From the NCBI RefSeq assembly GCF_014284275.1, contig NZ_JACOFU010000001.1, positions 1-64,000 on the forward strand: a stretch of 64,000 nucleotides of DNA. Direction: 5' to 3'. This DNA is from Affinundibacterium amnicola. Lineage in GTDB: Bacteria > Pseudomonadota > Gammaproteobacteria > Burkholderiales > Burkholderiaceae_D. Of this stretch, positions 51,016-60,842 are shown one piece after another. Within the stretch, counting starts at the first letter, position 1, and each line of letters starts with the position of its first letter. The translations under genes were made by a program, and so were the position numbers. Under the pieces are notes generated by a model. That model was not told where the DNA came from and did no database searches. It saw nothing but the letters and a program-made list of their open reading frames with translations.

Positions 51016-51882
51016 ATGAATCAACAAATTCAACCGGTGGTAAACGACAAACAAGCGGTCGATAATCTGTTAAAGACGATCCGTATTCCGCCGCGCCCAA
51101 GTTTGCTGGTTGATTTGCAAAAGGAATTAAATAAAGAGGAACCAAGCGCGAAAGGTATGGCGAAAATTATCGCTAACGACGTCGCTTTGGCTGCATCGCT
51201 TTTAAAGTTAACCAATTCCCCATTTTTTGGCTTGCGCTTAAAAGCACAGTCAGTTGACCATGCAGTCAGTTTGATAGGTACCACACAAACCGGTATTTTG
51301 ATGACAGGCATTATTGCACGCCAATCAATTAGTAGTGGCGCTGCTTCGATGGGTAAGTTCTGGGATTTTTCTAGCAAGCGAGCACAAGCATTGAGTGCAA
51401 TGGTTAGACGTACCCCAGTGTGTTCTTCAGATGTTGCGCATACCTTTGGTTTGTTTTGTGATATTGGTGTACCGATTTTAATGGAGCGTTTTCCTGGTTA
51501 TGCAGACACCTGGAAAAAAGCCAATAGTGAATTTGATTTAGCATTAACCGATATTGAAGATCAGCACCACATCACGAATCATGCCTCGATTGGTTCCTTG
51601 ATGGCGCGTACTTGGGGTTTGCCAGAGCAAGTATCGACCGCGATTTTACTGCACCACGATTACAAAACCTTAGAGGATACTGCCACAGAAGATAGTGTGC
51701 GTGGATTGATTGCGCTCTGTGCTTTAGCCGAATATGCGATTCAAAAATACGAAGGACAAGAGCGTCCATCTGAATGGTATAAAGGCGGAGAAATGGTTTG
51801 CCAGTTTCTTGGAATTAGCGCAGAAGACGCCGAGGATTGGTGCGATGAACTGCAAGATACCTTCAATTCTGCACATGCATAA
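51016..51882 (+). CDS. HDOD-domain protein
   Basis: A 288-residue single-domain HDOD protein (IPPRPSLLVDLQKEL..., LAASLLKLTNSPFFGLRL, VDHAVSLIGTTQTG). HDOD domains are HD-related but without the metal-binding HD pair and act as regulatory modules in signal transduction, often with two-component or chemotaxis systems. No partner gene nearby. Confidence 0.88.
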   Translation: MNQQIQPVVNDKQAVDNLLKTIRIPPRPSLLVDLQKELNKEEPSAKGMAKIIANDVALAASLLKLTNSPFFGLRLKAQSVDHAVSLIGTTQTGILMTGIIARQSISSGAASMGKFWDFSSKRAQALSAMVRRTPVCSSDVAHTFGLFCDIGVPILMERFPGYADTWKKANSEFDLALTDIEDQHHITNHASIGSLMARTWGLPEQVSTAILLHHDYKTLEDTATEDSVRGLIALCALAEYAIQKYEGQERPSEWYKGGEMVCQFLGISAEDAEDWCDELQDTFNSAHA

Positions 51883-51952
51883 TATTCGTCATCGAGACGA
51901 ATCGATGAATAGATTAATTCTGCCGTAAGCCATTCGCCGTTGTACCACCAAG

Positions 51953-52150
51953 TTAATTTGGTTTGTAACCAAGTATGCGAGCGGGTAAAAACAAGATTGC
52001 CCGCAATAATTCAAATACCGCATCGACCGTAATGCCGATCAGTCTAAATGGCAATAACACGAGCCATACCAATGGATACAGCAGCAAGGCTAAAAGCGCT
52101 AGTGGCCAGCATAAAATAAAAACGACAATCCAAATTAAAAAACTCAACAT
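51953..52150 (-). CDS. Small hydrophobic membrane protein
   Basis: A 65-residue protein, almost entirely hydrophobic, with two membrane segments (about 3-35 and 38-60) and a basic C-terminus (ARILGYKPN). ATG with AAGGAAATC upstream, a good ribosome site. No function recognised. Confidence 0.65.
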   Translation of the reverse strand: MLSFLIWIVVFILCWPLALLALLLYPLVWLVLLPFRLIGITVDAVFELLRAILFLPARILGYKPN

Positions 52151-52394
52151 ACGATTTCCTTCACTTTGCTAATTATTAATGCAATCAGATGTAAGTCCTG
52201 ACTGTAATGCAGCTTACAGCTTTCCTATTGTGGAATCAGATCAATCGCATATTCTTTGGTATCAGCTGTCAAATGGGCTGACGAAGCATAGTCGTTTGAA
52301 GATTCGCTAGCGAATAATCAGGTACTACTTCAGCATCAAATGGAAAATAAATAAGCAGCAATGATTCCAATAATGATTCAAATAATGACTCGTC

Positions 52395-53402
52395 CTAAAG
52401 TTGCAATTGACCGCAAGGAACATGAATGACCATGCTGTCACTTAGAACGTTTGAGAGTTGCGTATTGGTGATATTGAGCTCTGTTTGTGCCAGCCATTTG
52501 AAGAAGGGCAAGCGAGCTGCATTAGTGTTATCCAGCTCATTCAAAATATTGTCTTTGTATGGGCGAAAGTAGCTTAATTTGACATCAAAAGGGCAGGACA
52601 TTTGGTTGAAATTGAATTCAACTGGTGTTTTTAGATCTTTGGCATTCCTGAGGAAATCAATCAAGTCCATATCGCGCAATATGGTTCTATCATTATTTCG
52701 CAATAAAAATTTGTAGGCGACAAATGTATCGACGACGGAATCTTGCAAGCACGGCATACGCAAGCCTTCTACATAGCCAGCCACAGATTGTCTTAATTGT
52801 CGGTTCCGAGTGCTCGGCAATACTTCGGTGATCGGTGCTTGGTCTGGTGAAACGAAACGCATGTTGACGATCACCACACCTTCTTCGCCCCGTCTTCTTG
52901 ATTCAACAGGATAATTCGGTTTGCTGCCCGGGTCTTGATGCACCAGGCAGCTAAGCATTTCTTTGCGCTTGCGATCTTCTACATCAATCGCTAAGCTCAC
53001 TTTTACCACACGATTGCCGAGCAAGCTAAAGTTGTACGATTGTTGTAATCGCACTGGCGCTTGTTCAGCTGTCATGCATGGAACACGTAAGAATTGTGCT
53101 TGCGCTTCTATCGCATCGATAAAATCTTGGTACACCATAGCGCTTAATACTTTTATTTTTGGCGGCGATTCGGCATCTTTAAATTCTAATTCGACTTGAA
53201 CTTTGGCTTCTTCTTTGCGTTGTAAACGTAATTCTGGGTAGTTCACTTGACTTGGCGCACCAGGCAATAAACTCAAGCAAGCCAGTGCCTTTGAAGGAGT
53301 GAGTGTGACTGTCGAGGCAAACGATGCCGCGGAAGTTCCTAGGCATAGCGAAAACAAAAGTGCGCGTAAACAATTGCGAAAAGTGGTGCCGGACAGTTTC
53401 AT
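52395..53402 (-). CDS. Exported protein with two TonB-C-like domains
   Basis: A 335-residue exported protein (signal LLFSLCLGTSAASFAS). Two related segments, about 40-130 (PSQVNYPELRLQRKEEAKVQVELEF) and about 150-240 (GSKPNYPVESRRRGEEGVVIVNMRF), each have the YP...R-x-GEEG-xVxV pattern of the TonB C-terminal domain; an unrelated tail follows. It lacks the TonB membrane anchor and Pro-rich linker, so it is not a normal energy transducer. The frame extends to 53456, but the ATG at 53402 is preferred. Confidence 0.65.
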   Translation of the reverse strand: MKLSGTTFRNCLRALLFSLCLGTSAASFASTVTLTPSKALACLSLLPGAPSQVNYPELRLQRKEEAKVQVELEFKDAESPPKIKVLSAMVYQDFIDAIEAQAQFLRVPCMTAEQAPVRLQQSYNFSLLGNRVVKVSLAIDVEDRKRKEMLSCLVHQDPGSKPNYPVESRRRGEEGVVIVNMRFVSPDQAPITEVLPSTRNRQLRQSVAGYVEGLRMPCLQDSVVDTFVAYKFLLRNNDRTILRDMDLIDFLRNAKDLKTPVEFNFNQMSCPFDVKLSYFRPYKDNILNELDNTNAARLPFFKWLAQTELNITNTQLSNVLSDSMVIHVPCGQLQL

Positions 53403-53423
53403 GTTAATTTCGATCAAAAAATT

Positions 53424-53477
53424 GAAAACGAAGTTAAAAACTAAGTTAAAAACCAAGTTAAAAATAAAATCAAAATT
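53424..53477. repeat. Short tandem 12-bp repeat (AAGTTAAAAACT type)
   Basis: The motif AAGTTAAAAA recurs three to four times (53431, 53443, 53455) just upstream of the TonB-C-like gene. It is an AT-rich slippage tract. Confidence 0.6.
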
Positions 53478-53573
53478 TTACATGATTAAATTTGTTGACC
53501 ACGAATAAATTTAAGTGCTGCTACATTTCGCTCGCTGGTGCTAAGGCTGCTTACACGAACTTCTGATTTGGAT

Positions 53574-55031
53574 TTATTGCCTGCCGCCTGCCAGCCAATT
53601 AATAATTTCGTCTAATACCACTTTCGCTTTCGTGGCAGCGGACTCGTCGGTATTCATAATGGCAACCACGATCCAGTCTTTTTGTTGGCTATCACGTACA
53701 TAGCCAGCAATCGCCATGACATTTTTCAGATAGCCCGTTTTAATTCTGGCTCTGGCTTCTGCGCTACTGTTTTTTAAGCGATTGCGCATGCTGCCGTCAA
53801 TTCCAACAATCGGTAAGCTGCTGGCAAATTCTGGGTACCAATTGCTATTGGCCGCGACGCGTAAAATTTGTGCTAATTGTGATGCCGAGATTCTATCGAT
53901 GCGTGATAAGCCAGAACCATTTTCTATCAATAATCCTTGATCTGAAATGCCGCGTTTTGCAAACCATTCACGCACCACGGCATTGGCGGCTTGACTGGTA
54001 TCTGCAAAATTTTTAGCTAGATTTGATTCTGCACCCAGCGTCAAAAATGCAATCCGTGTCATCGCGTTATCTGAAAATTTATTGATGATGCGTAATGTGT
54101 CAGCTAAGGTTTCGGAATCTTTTTGTAGTAATAATTTGGCGCTTACTGGAACGCTGCCATCAATAATTTTTCCTTGCCAATCACCACCCAATTCACGCCA
54201 CAGAGCGCGGATTAAACTGCCGATGAAAAGATTGCGCTCTAATAAATTCAGATAGACATTTGCCTGGCAATTTTTCGGAAAACTACCGTTGATGGTGAGT
54301 TCAATTTGTTGATTGTCTAGCGCCTTCACTTGTGGTGTGACCCAGCCATTTTTCCATTCATTGCATGGTGCATTACTCCGCTTCATTTGGTTGATCAAGC
54401 TGACTTTGTCTTGTGGTGTGGTGAGCTTGATGTCGATGTTGTTACTATCAGAAGTCAGGTTGAACGCGCTGATATTGCTATGGATGAGCAAGGCATCTGG
54501 TATCACGTTGTAATAGGCATCGGGGTTTTCATCAAAGATCGGTGCATTCAACTCTGGACGCATGGGTTGAAAATAGCTGCGGTCTAAGATGATGTCACCT
54601 TGGATCTCGCGCAAACCTTGTTGGCGCAGATTTCTTAGCATTTGACTTAATTTGTCCCAAGTGAAATTAGGATCACCGCCACCTTTTAAATACAGATTCC
54701 CTTTTAGCTGTTGTGCCTGAATTGGGGCATCACTGAATACCTGGGTCTTCCAGCGGAAATTAGGGCCGAGCTGATCTAGCGCAATAAATGAGGTCAGTAT
54801 TTTTAAGGTCGATGCTGGGCTAACGAGTTTTTCTGCCTGATGACTGAGGACCGCGTCGCCGTCGTGAGCAGGAATAATTTGTAAATGTAATTGTGTATTC
54901 TTTAGCCCAGTTTTTTTGATCAAGCTGTCGACATTGGGCGGTAGCGCGTCTTGCGCAAAAGCGGGTAGCAGACACGAAAAGCTGAACAACAAGGGAAGAA
55001 AAACAGATTGAATGAAGTAGTGATTTGACAT
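53574..55031 (-). CDS. dacB: D-alanyl-D-alanine carboxypeptidase/endopeptidase, PBP4 type (S13)
   Basis: A 485-residue exported penicillin-binding protein of class C. Active-site motifs are intact: SxxK as Ser74-Lys77 (SPASTLKIL), SxN in FSDNAMTR and KTG in RIKTGYLKN. It trims or opens peptidoglycan peptide crosslinks in the periplasm. Signal peptide ends near LLPAFAQ. Ribosome site AGGAAAT precedes the ATG. Confidence 0.93.
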   Translation of the reverse strand: MSNHYFIQSVFLPLLFSFSCLLPAFAQDALPPNVDSLIKKTGLKNTQLHLQIIPAHDGDAVLSHQAEKLVSPASTLKILTSFIALDQLGPNFRWKTQVFSDAPIQAQQLKGNLYLKGGGDPNFTWDKLSQMLRNLRQQGLREIQGDIILDRSYFQPMRPELNAPIFDENPDAYYNVIPDALLIHSNISAFNLTSDSNNIDIKLTTPQDKVSLINQMKRSNAPCNEWKNGWVTPQVKALDNQQIELTINGSFPKNCQANVYLNLLERNLFIGSLIRALWRELGGDWQGKIIDGSVPVSAKLLLQKDSETLADTLRIINKFSDNAMTRIAFLTLGAESNLAKNFADTSQAANAVVREWFAKRGISDQGLLIENGSGLSRIDRISASQLAQILRVAANSNWYPEFASSLPIVGIDGSMRNRLKNSSAEARARIKTGYLKNVMAIAGYVRDSQQKDWIVVAIMNTDESAATKAKVVLDEIINWLAGGRQ

Positions 55032-55346
55032 GCCTATTTCCTGAGCGAATATTTAATGTGAAGTATGCCACGATAAAAGTAGTTTTCTTTCTAATTTTAA
55101 GATGGTCGACTTGTAATTAAATGAACTTTATCGCGTTCATCAACTCTATTTTCTTTCACTAAAATAAGTAGAATCAGTATTTATCATTTTTATAGTAAAG
55201 ATGCCTTATCGGACTTACGCAAAATTTGAAGTAATAGTGCAAAGTACGAATCTCGTGTGAATGTTCTGTTCTTGAATAACGAGTTGATGAAGTTGAATTT
55301 CTTTTTATTGCCAATATCGAATACCTATTCTTAGGAGGAGACTGTA
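55032..55346. other. Divergent intergenic region between dacB-like and tricorn-like genes
   Basis: About 315 AT-rich bases. It must contain promoters in both directions; no distinctive palindrome or repeat is seen. A ribosome site (AGGAGGAG) precedes the rightward gene. Confidence 0.5.
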
Positions 55347-58300
55347 ATGCCTGTATCCATCATCAAAAAAACCACGATTAGTCTGGTACTTGGCGCTTGT
55401 TTTGCCAGTACGACAGCTTTGGCTGATACCCAGTTGCTACGCCAACCAAGTGTCACGCGCGATCATCTCGCCTTTACTTACGGCGGTGATATTTGGCTGG
55501 CAGATCGTGATGGAAAAAATCCCACACGACTTACTCAGCATCCTGCCGCCGAATTTGCGCCAACGTTTTCACCCGACGGTAAATGGTTGGCATTCTCTGC
55601 ATCTTATGATCGCAATACCGATGTTTATGTAATGCCAGCCAAAGGTGGCGAGGCACGTCGTCTGAGTTGGCATCCGGGCGCGGATGTGGTGGTGGGATGG
55701 AGCCCAGATAGCAAACGAATTTTGTTTTCATCGGGACGTGAGATTGGCGTGAGTCGAAGTACGCATTTGTATGAAGTCAATATCGATGGTGGTCATGAAC
55801 AAAAAGTGATGGAGGCAATAGCCTTTGAAGGTAATTGGTCTGCCGATGGCAAATGGCTGGCATATCGTCCGTTCCCGCAAGCCTATGCTGGCACCAGTGG
55901 CTGGCGTCAGCATCGTGGCGGAACAACACCACCGATTTGGTTGATTGATATTGCCGGTAAAAAATTAGAGAAAATTCCGCATGAAAATGCCAGTGATAAA
56001 TCGCCAGTCTGGATCGGCGATGATGTGTATTTCATTTCGGATAGAAATGATGGCGCTGCCAATTTATTCAGTTACAACCGCAAGAACAAATCGGTAAAAC
56101 AATTGAGTAAAGAAACTGTTTGGGATATTCGCAGCATGAGCGCGCATGATAAGGCGATTGTGTACGAGGCTGGCGGTGTATTAAAAGAATTTGATACCGT
56201 GAGCGGAAAAACCAAAACGCTGGCCATCGACTTGAGCGCACAAACAGCACAAGCGAATCAATCGCGCCCGCAATGGAAAGATGCAACGGCAAATGTGACC
56301 TCAGCCAGCTTATCACCGACTGGTAAGCGCGTGCTTGTCACAGCGCGTGGTGACGTGTTTACTGTGCCGGTAAAAGACGGTTCAGTGCGCAATTTGACCG
56401 AGACGGCAGGTGTCCGTGAAAAAGATGCGAACTGGAGCCCAGACGGGAAAAGTGTTGCCTATATTTCAGACGCCGGGCTCGAACATAAAATTGTGATTAG
56501 AGATCAAACTGGCAGTGATGCGCCCAAGACTTTTGCTTTAGGAAAAGTTGGTTATTTCAATTTGTTAGAGTGGTCGCCAAATAGTCAAATGATTGTTTTT
56601 CAGGACAATCACTTGCAGTTGTTTGTGTTGAACATCGCCCAGGGAAAAATCACCAAACTTGATGAAAGTGCGCGTCGCTCTGCATTTAATGTTTCTTTTT
56701 CTAGTGACAGCCGTTGGTTAGCTTACACCGTATCGGGTGCGAACCATTTCTCACAAATTAAGCTTTATGATTTTAATTCAGGCAAAAACACCACCATTAC
56801 GGATGGTTTAAGTGATGCGGATTTCCCCGCATTTGCACCCAAGGATTATTTGTACTTTACCGCATCGACCAATGCAGGCCCGACGCATGTTGGACTCGAC
56901 ATGTCGAGCCAAGAACGACCATTACGTAACGGTATCTATGCGGTGGTATTAGCGGCCGATGGAAAATCACCATTGCTGCCAAAATCTGGCGACGAAGAGG
57001 TGAAGAAAGAGGCGAAGTCAGATGGGGATGCTAAAAAAGACGATACCAAGAAGGACGACGCGAAGAAAGATGAATCTAAAAAAGATGAAGCCGCTAAACC
57101 AGCGAAAGCAGTGAAGATTGATTTAGCAGGCATTCAACAACGTATCGTTGCCTTACCGATTGCAGAGCGAAATAATTTGTCATTGCAAGTTGCCAGCGAT
57201 GGCGGGCTGTTTTTCTTGGAGCGCCCACAACCAGGTGTGAGTAATGATCCGCCAGCTGAGCGCAGCGGCAATACAGCGAACTTGATGCGCTTTAATGCCG
57301 AAGATAAAAAAGCGAAATTAGTCAAAGCGGGTATTGCTAATTACAGTTTAAGTGCAGACGGTAAAAAACTGCTATTGCAATCAACCGGCGCTAAATTGGA
57401 AATCGCCGATGCAGCAGAAAAGATCGATCCTAAGCCGATTAATCTGAGCGGTTTAAGAATGCGCGTCGATCCACGTGCCGAGTGGGAACAGATTTTTAAC
57501 GAAACTTGGTGGATGCAAAAAGAGTTTTTCTACGATGCGAATTTGCATGGCATCGATTGGGATGCGATTTACAAACGCTACCATCCTTTGCTTAAACACG
57601 TACAACGTCGCGAAGATCTGAATGACTTAATGGTTGAAATGATCGGCGAGTTACAGGTCGGCCATAACCGCGTTGGTGGCGGTGATATTCATCAAGAGAC
57701 GCCAGTCGCGGTTGGTTTGCTGGGTGCCGATTTCACATTTGAAAACGGCTATGTGCGAATCAAATCGATTTTAAAAGGTGATCGCTGGAGCCCATTTTCA
57801 CCAGCGCCTCTAGCCATTCCAGGTCTGGATGTGAAAGAGGGCGATTATCTCGTTGCGATTGATGGCAAAGCGATTGATGCAAAAACGAATCTGTTTTCTT
57901 TATTGGAAAACAAGGTTGGCAAGCAAGTGAATCTGAGCATCATGCGCGATTTGACGACCAAGGTGACACATCAAGTGACGGTGCAACCGATTGCCAATGA
58001 AGCTGATTTGCGCCAATGGCATTGGATAGAAAAAAATCGTGAGTATGTGCAAAAGAAAACAGACGGCAAGGTTGCTTATGTCTACTTGCCTAATACCGGC
58101 GGCGAAGGCTATCAGTATTTCAACCGGATGTTTTATGCGCAAGCCGAAAAATCTGCCTTGATCGTGGATGAGCGTCGTAATGGTGGTGGCCAGGCCGCTA
58201 ACTACATTACGGATGTGCTCAGCAGACAGTATTTGGCTGGCTGGAAAGACCGCGATGGCATGATTTATGAAACGCCGGGTGCAGCGATCTATGGACCAAA

Positions 58301-58676
58301 AGCGATGTTGATCGATCAGGATGCTGGCTCTGGTGGAGATTTCTTGCCTTACGCATTTAAGCGTATGAAGCTCGGTACCTTGATTGGTAAGCGCACGTGG
58401 GGCGGCTTAATCGGTATTTCAGCGAACCCAAATCTGATTGATGGCGGTAATTTGGTGGTGCCATTCTTCCGTTTCTTCACGCCAGACAATGAATGGCGTA
58501 TCGAAAATGAAGGTGTTGCACCGGATATTGATGTCGATCTTGATCCACTCGAAGTCAATCAAGGCAGAGATCCGCAACTCGATGCTGCGATTAAAGATGT
58601 GACCGATAGGTTAAAAACTTACCGTGACATGAAATTGCGTGTGGCACCACCTATGCCTAGAAGGCTTGGACAGTAA
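55347..58676 (+). CDS. Tricorn-like S41 peptidase with WD40-type propeller
   Basis: A 1109-residue exported protein: signal peptide, two N-terminal beta-propeller regions of PD40/TolB-like blades (FAPTFSPDGKWLAFSA and similar), a Lys/Asp-rich linker (about 550-590), tricorn C1 domain, PDZ (about 790-880) and S41 core. Predicted nucleophile is Ser995 in DAGSGGDFLPYA, with GKRTWGGLIG downstream. The archaeal tricorn protease feeds oligopeptides to aminopeptidases; the same idea here would link it to the M1 aminopeptidase at 22037, but this is speculation. Confidence 0.9.
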   Translation: MPVSIIKKTTISLVLGACFASTTALADTQLLRQPSVTRDHLAFTYGGDIWLADRDGKNPTRLTQHPAAEFAPTFSPDGKWLAFSASYDRNTDVYVMPAKGGEARRLSWHPGADVVVGWSPDSKRILFSSGREIGVSRSTHLYEVNIDGGHEQKVMEAIAFEGNWSADGKWLAYRPFPQAYAGTSGWRQHRGGTTPPIWLIDIAGKKLEKIPHENASDKSPVWIGDDVYFISDRNDGAANLFSYNRKNKSVKQLSKETVWDIRSMSAHDKAIVYEAGGVLKEFDTVSGKTKTLAIDLSAQTAQANQSRPQWKDATANVTSASLSPTGKRVLVTARGDVFTVPVKDGSVRNLTETAGVREKDANWSPDGKSVAYISDAGLEHKIVIRDQTGSDAPKTFALGKVGYFNLLEWSPNSQMIVFQDNHLQLFVLNIAQGKITKLDESARRSAFNVSFSSDSRWLAYTVSGANHFSQIKLYDFNSGKNTTITDGLSDADFPAFAPKDYLYFTASTNAGPTHVGLDMSSQERPLRNGIYAVVLAADGKSPLLPKSGDEEVKKEAKSDGDAKKDDTKKDDAKKDESKKDEAAKPAKAVKIDLAGIQQRIVALPIAERNNLSLQVASDGGLFFLERPQPGVSNDPPAERSGNTANLMRFNAEDKKAKLVKAGIANYSLSADGKKLLLQSTGAKLEIADAAEKIDPKPINLSGLRMRVDPRAEWEQIFNETWWMQKEFFYDANLHGIDWDAIYKRYHPLLKHVQRREDLNDLMVEMIGELQVGHNRVGGGDIHQETPVAVGLLGADFTFENGYVRIKSILKGDRWSPFSPAPLAIPGLDVKEGDYLVAIDGKAIDAKTNLFSLLENKVGKQVNLSIMRDLTTKVTHQVTVQPIANEADLRQWHWIEKNREYVQKKTDGKVAYVYLPNTGGEGYQYFNRMFYAQAEKSALIVDERRNGGGQAANYITDVLSRQYLAGWKDRDGMIYETPGAAIYGPKAMLIDQDAGSGGDFLPYAFKRMKLGTLIGKRTWGGLIGISANPNLIDGGNLVVPFFRFFTPDNEWRIENEGVAPDIDVDLDPLEVNQGRDPQLDAAIKDVTDRLKTYRDMKLRVAPPMPRRLGQ

Positions 58677-58826
58677 CTCTTCATTTACGCAGAGCCTCTC
58701 TTCACTGATTTTTTTCCAGATTGGGAGAGAGGTGCTGCGATACTTAAATTAACTGATAGATAATATTAGTTGTTGGTTTGCTAGTCTTGGCACATACTTT
58801 CATTACTTAACTCAAGGGGGAATTTT

Positions 58827-59918
58827 ATGGATTTCATTGATCAGCTTCGTGTACTTGCAAGTAGGATTAATAATACAAAGTCATTGATTCAGACTGAAGA
58901 AGCAACAAAAAATGCAATGATCATGCCGTTCATTCAAGCACTCGGATATAACGTATTTGATCCACTTGAAGTAACTCCCGAATTGGTTGCTGATATAGGA
59001 ATGAAAAAAGGAGAGAAAGTTGATTACGCAATCTTGCGAGATGGAAAGCCGATAATGCTTTTTGAATGCAAGAAATGTGGTGCCGATCTAAGCATTAATC
59101 ATGCAGGGCAGCTCTTTCGATATTTTCATGTAACCGAAGCTAGATTTGGTGTGTTGACGAATGGGTTGGTATATCGTTTTTTTACAGATCTTGAACAACC
59201 GAATAAGATGGATGAGAAGCCATTTTTTGAATTTAATATACTTGATTTTAAAGAGCGAGATATTGAAGAGTTGAAAAAATTTGCTAAATCTGTGTTTGAT
59301 CTTGATTCGATACTTATCACTGCTAATGATTTAAAGTACACAAGAGTTATTCAATCAAAATTTGCAGAGTTGATCGCCAATCCATCCGAAGATTTTGTCC
59401 GTATTCTTTCGTCAGATTTGTTGGGTACAAGAAGATTTACTCCAGCAGTGAAGGATCAATTTACTAATATTGCTAAGCACGCTTTTGAACAATTCCTCGG
59501 CGAGCGAATTAATGAGCGACTTAAAGGTGCGATGTCGCCAGAATCAATTTCAATAATTGAAAAGCCAAGTGTCTTAGTTCAAGAAGATTCATCAAAGCCG
59601 AACGAACCTGTAATCGTAACCTCTATTGAGGAATTAGAAGGATTTCATATCGTGCGAGCGATCGTGCGTAACTTGGTGCCTAGTAAACGAGTGGTGATGC
59701 GTGATGCTCAAAGTTATTGTGCAATTCTTTTAGATGATAACAACAGAAAGCCAATCTGCAGACTTCGTTTTAATAATTCTCAGAAATTGAAGTTGGGCTT
59801 CTTTAATGATCAAAAAGAGGAAGAACAGGTATCGCTAGAGTCTATTGATGATTTGTATAAGTTTGAGGAACAGATTCGTGCGACAGTTTCTTCATATTTA
59901 AATAATTTAGAAGCTTGA
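58827..59918 (+). CDS. Orphan HsdR-N-type (type I restriction R-subunit-like) nuclease domain protein
   Basis: A 363-residue protein whose N-terminal 150 residues match the type I restriction enzyme R protein N-terminus (HSDR_N_2): NAMIMPFIQALGYNVFDPLEV, and a PD-(D/E)xK site read as VDYAIL...MLFECKK. The C-terminal half is helical and unknown and ends with a small beta domain (about 275-363). There is no helicase part and no HsdM or HsdS gene nearby. More AT-rich than its neighbours, which suggests transfer. Ribosome site AAGGGGGA upstream. Confidence 0.78.
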   Translation: MDFIDQLRVLASRINNTKSLIQTEEATKNAMIMPFIQALGYNVFDPLEVTPELVADIGMKKGEKVDYAILRDGKPIMLFECKKCGADLSINHAGQLFRYFHVTEARFGVLTNGLVYRFFTDLEQPNKMDEKPFFEFNILDFKERDIEELKKFAKSVFDLDSILITANDLKYTRVIQSKFAELIANPSEDFVRILSSDLLGTRRFTPAVKDQFTNIAKHAFEQFLGERINERLKGAMSPESISIIEKPSVLVQEDSSKPNEPVIVTSIEELEGFHIVRAIVRNLVPSKRVVMRDAQSYCAILLDDNNRKPICRLRFNNSQKLKLGFFNDQKEEEQVSLESIDDLYKFEEQIRATVSSYLNNLEA

Positions 59919-60108
59919 TTGACTTGTTTGCTAAGTCGTAAAAATAGAAAAAATGTTTGATTTTTGTTTTCGATGGGGGGAAGCCTCTTTTAATTGAAGG
60001 CTTCCCAATAACGTACATCCAATTTCCTTGGCGGTAAATCATTTCCATTTTTACCGAGCGATCGTCCACGATCTGCGTCTCAAAACGCATAAAATGCTGC
60101 CAGTCCAC
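59842..60108 (-). pseudogene. Possible remnant ORF downstream of the nuclease gene
   Basis: A GTG-initiated minus-strand frame whose first 35 codons (DWQHFMRFETQIVDDRSVKM, then MIYRQGNWMYVIGKP) look like real protein, after which the text becomes AT-rich and implausible. It may be the end of a lost gene. Evidence is weak and it overlaps the nuclease gene end. Confidence 0.25.
59978..60006. terminator. Hairpin downstream of the nuclease gene
   Basis: A 9-bp stem GGGAAGCCT / AGGCTTCCC with an 11-base loop, 60 bases beyond the stop. There is no long T run, so it may be a weak terminator. Confidence 0.45.
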
Positions 60109-60201
60109 AAGTTCTCAAATCACTAGTTTGAAATGATGCTTGTGCTTGTTCAGTTCCCATTAAGCACTAGAATGCTTTTAGTCAGAAAGAGAGATTTTGC
60201 G

Positions 60202-60591
60202 ATGAAATGTCCCGTTTGCGAAAATACGAATTTGTTAATGTCGGAGCGTCAGGGAATTGAAATTGATTATTGCCCGCAATGCCGTGGCGTTTGGTTAGAT
60301 CGAGGTGAGCTGGATAAAATTATCGAGCGCTCTGGTGTGGCAGCCCCCGCTACAGCAACTGATGGCCGTGCCGCTGTGCCTGCGACGGCTCCGGTGTATC
60401 CGACGCAAGCGATTCCCCAACAACCAATTCAGCATCAACATCAACAACAGCAGAGCTATCCACAGCCAACACAGCATTATTCGTCACAGCATAAACATCA
60501 ATCTAGTCATACTTATCCGCAGCATCATCATGGTGGTCATTACAAGAAGAAAAAAGAAGGTTTCTTGTCTGATTTGTTTGACTTTGATTGA
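60202..60591 (+). CDS. Zinc-ribbon (TFIIB-like) protein with His/Gln-rich tail
   Basis: A 129-residue protein. The N-terminal zinc ribbon (MKCPVCENTNL...DYCPQCRGVWLDRGEL) is of the zf-TFIIB type; cysteine pairs are intact. A long low-complexity Gln/His/Pro/Ser tail (QHQHQQQQ, HHHGGHYKKKK) follows and ends in FLSDLFDFD. The ATG at 60202 starts at the zinc ribbon; a longer frame to 60133 would add an unlikely N-terminal extension. Role unknown; the His tail may bind metal. Confidence 0.78.
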   Translation: MKCPVCENTNLLMSERQGIEIDYCPQCRGVWLDRGELDKIIERSGVAAPATATDGRAAVPATAPVYPTQAIPQQPIQHQHQQQQSYPQPTQHYSSQHKHQSSHTYPQHHHGGHYKKKKEGFLSDLFDFD

Positions 60592-60842
60592 TGATCGCAG
60601 CGACGGTTGTGTGATCGCTCATAGGATTTCATGCCGCCGATGACGGATTTTGTTGTCGATACGATTCAAATTTACATCAGATGCAAATCATGCTGGGACA
60701 TTGTGAACCGATAAATTTTGAGGTTGATGATGTTTTCCCAGCGTTTCTTTTTTCTGATGATTATTGCTCGGCACCATTTCCTATTGCGCTGCGTTACACT
60801 GCGCATTCTCTTGCTCAAAATCATGTTTTTAAAGGTTAGATT

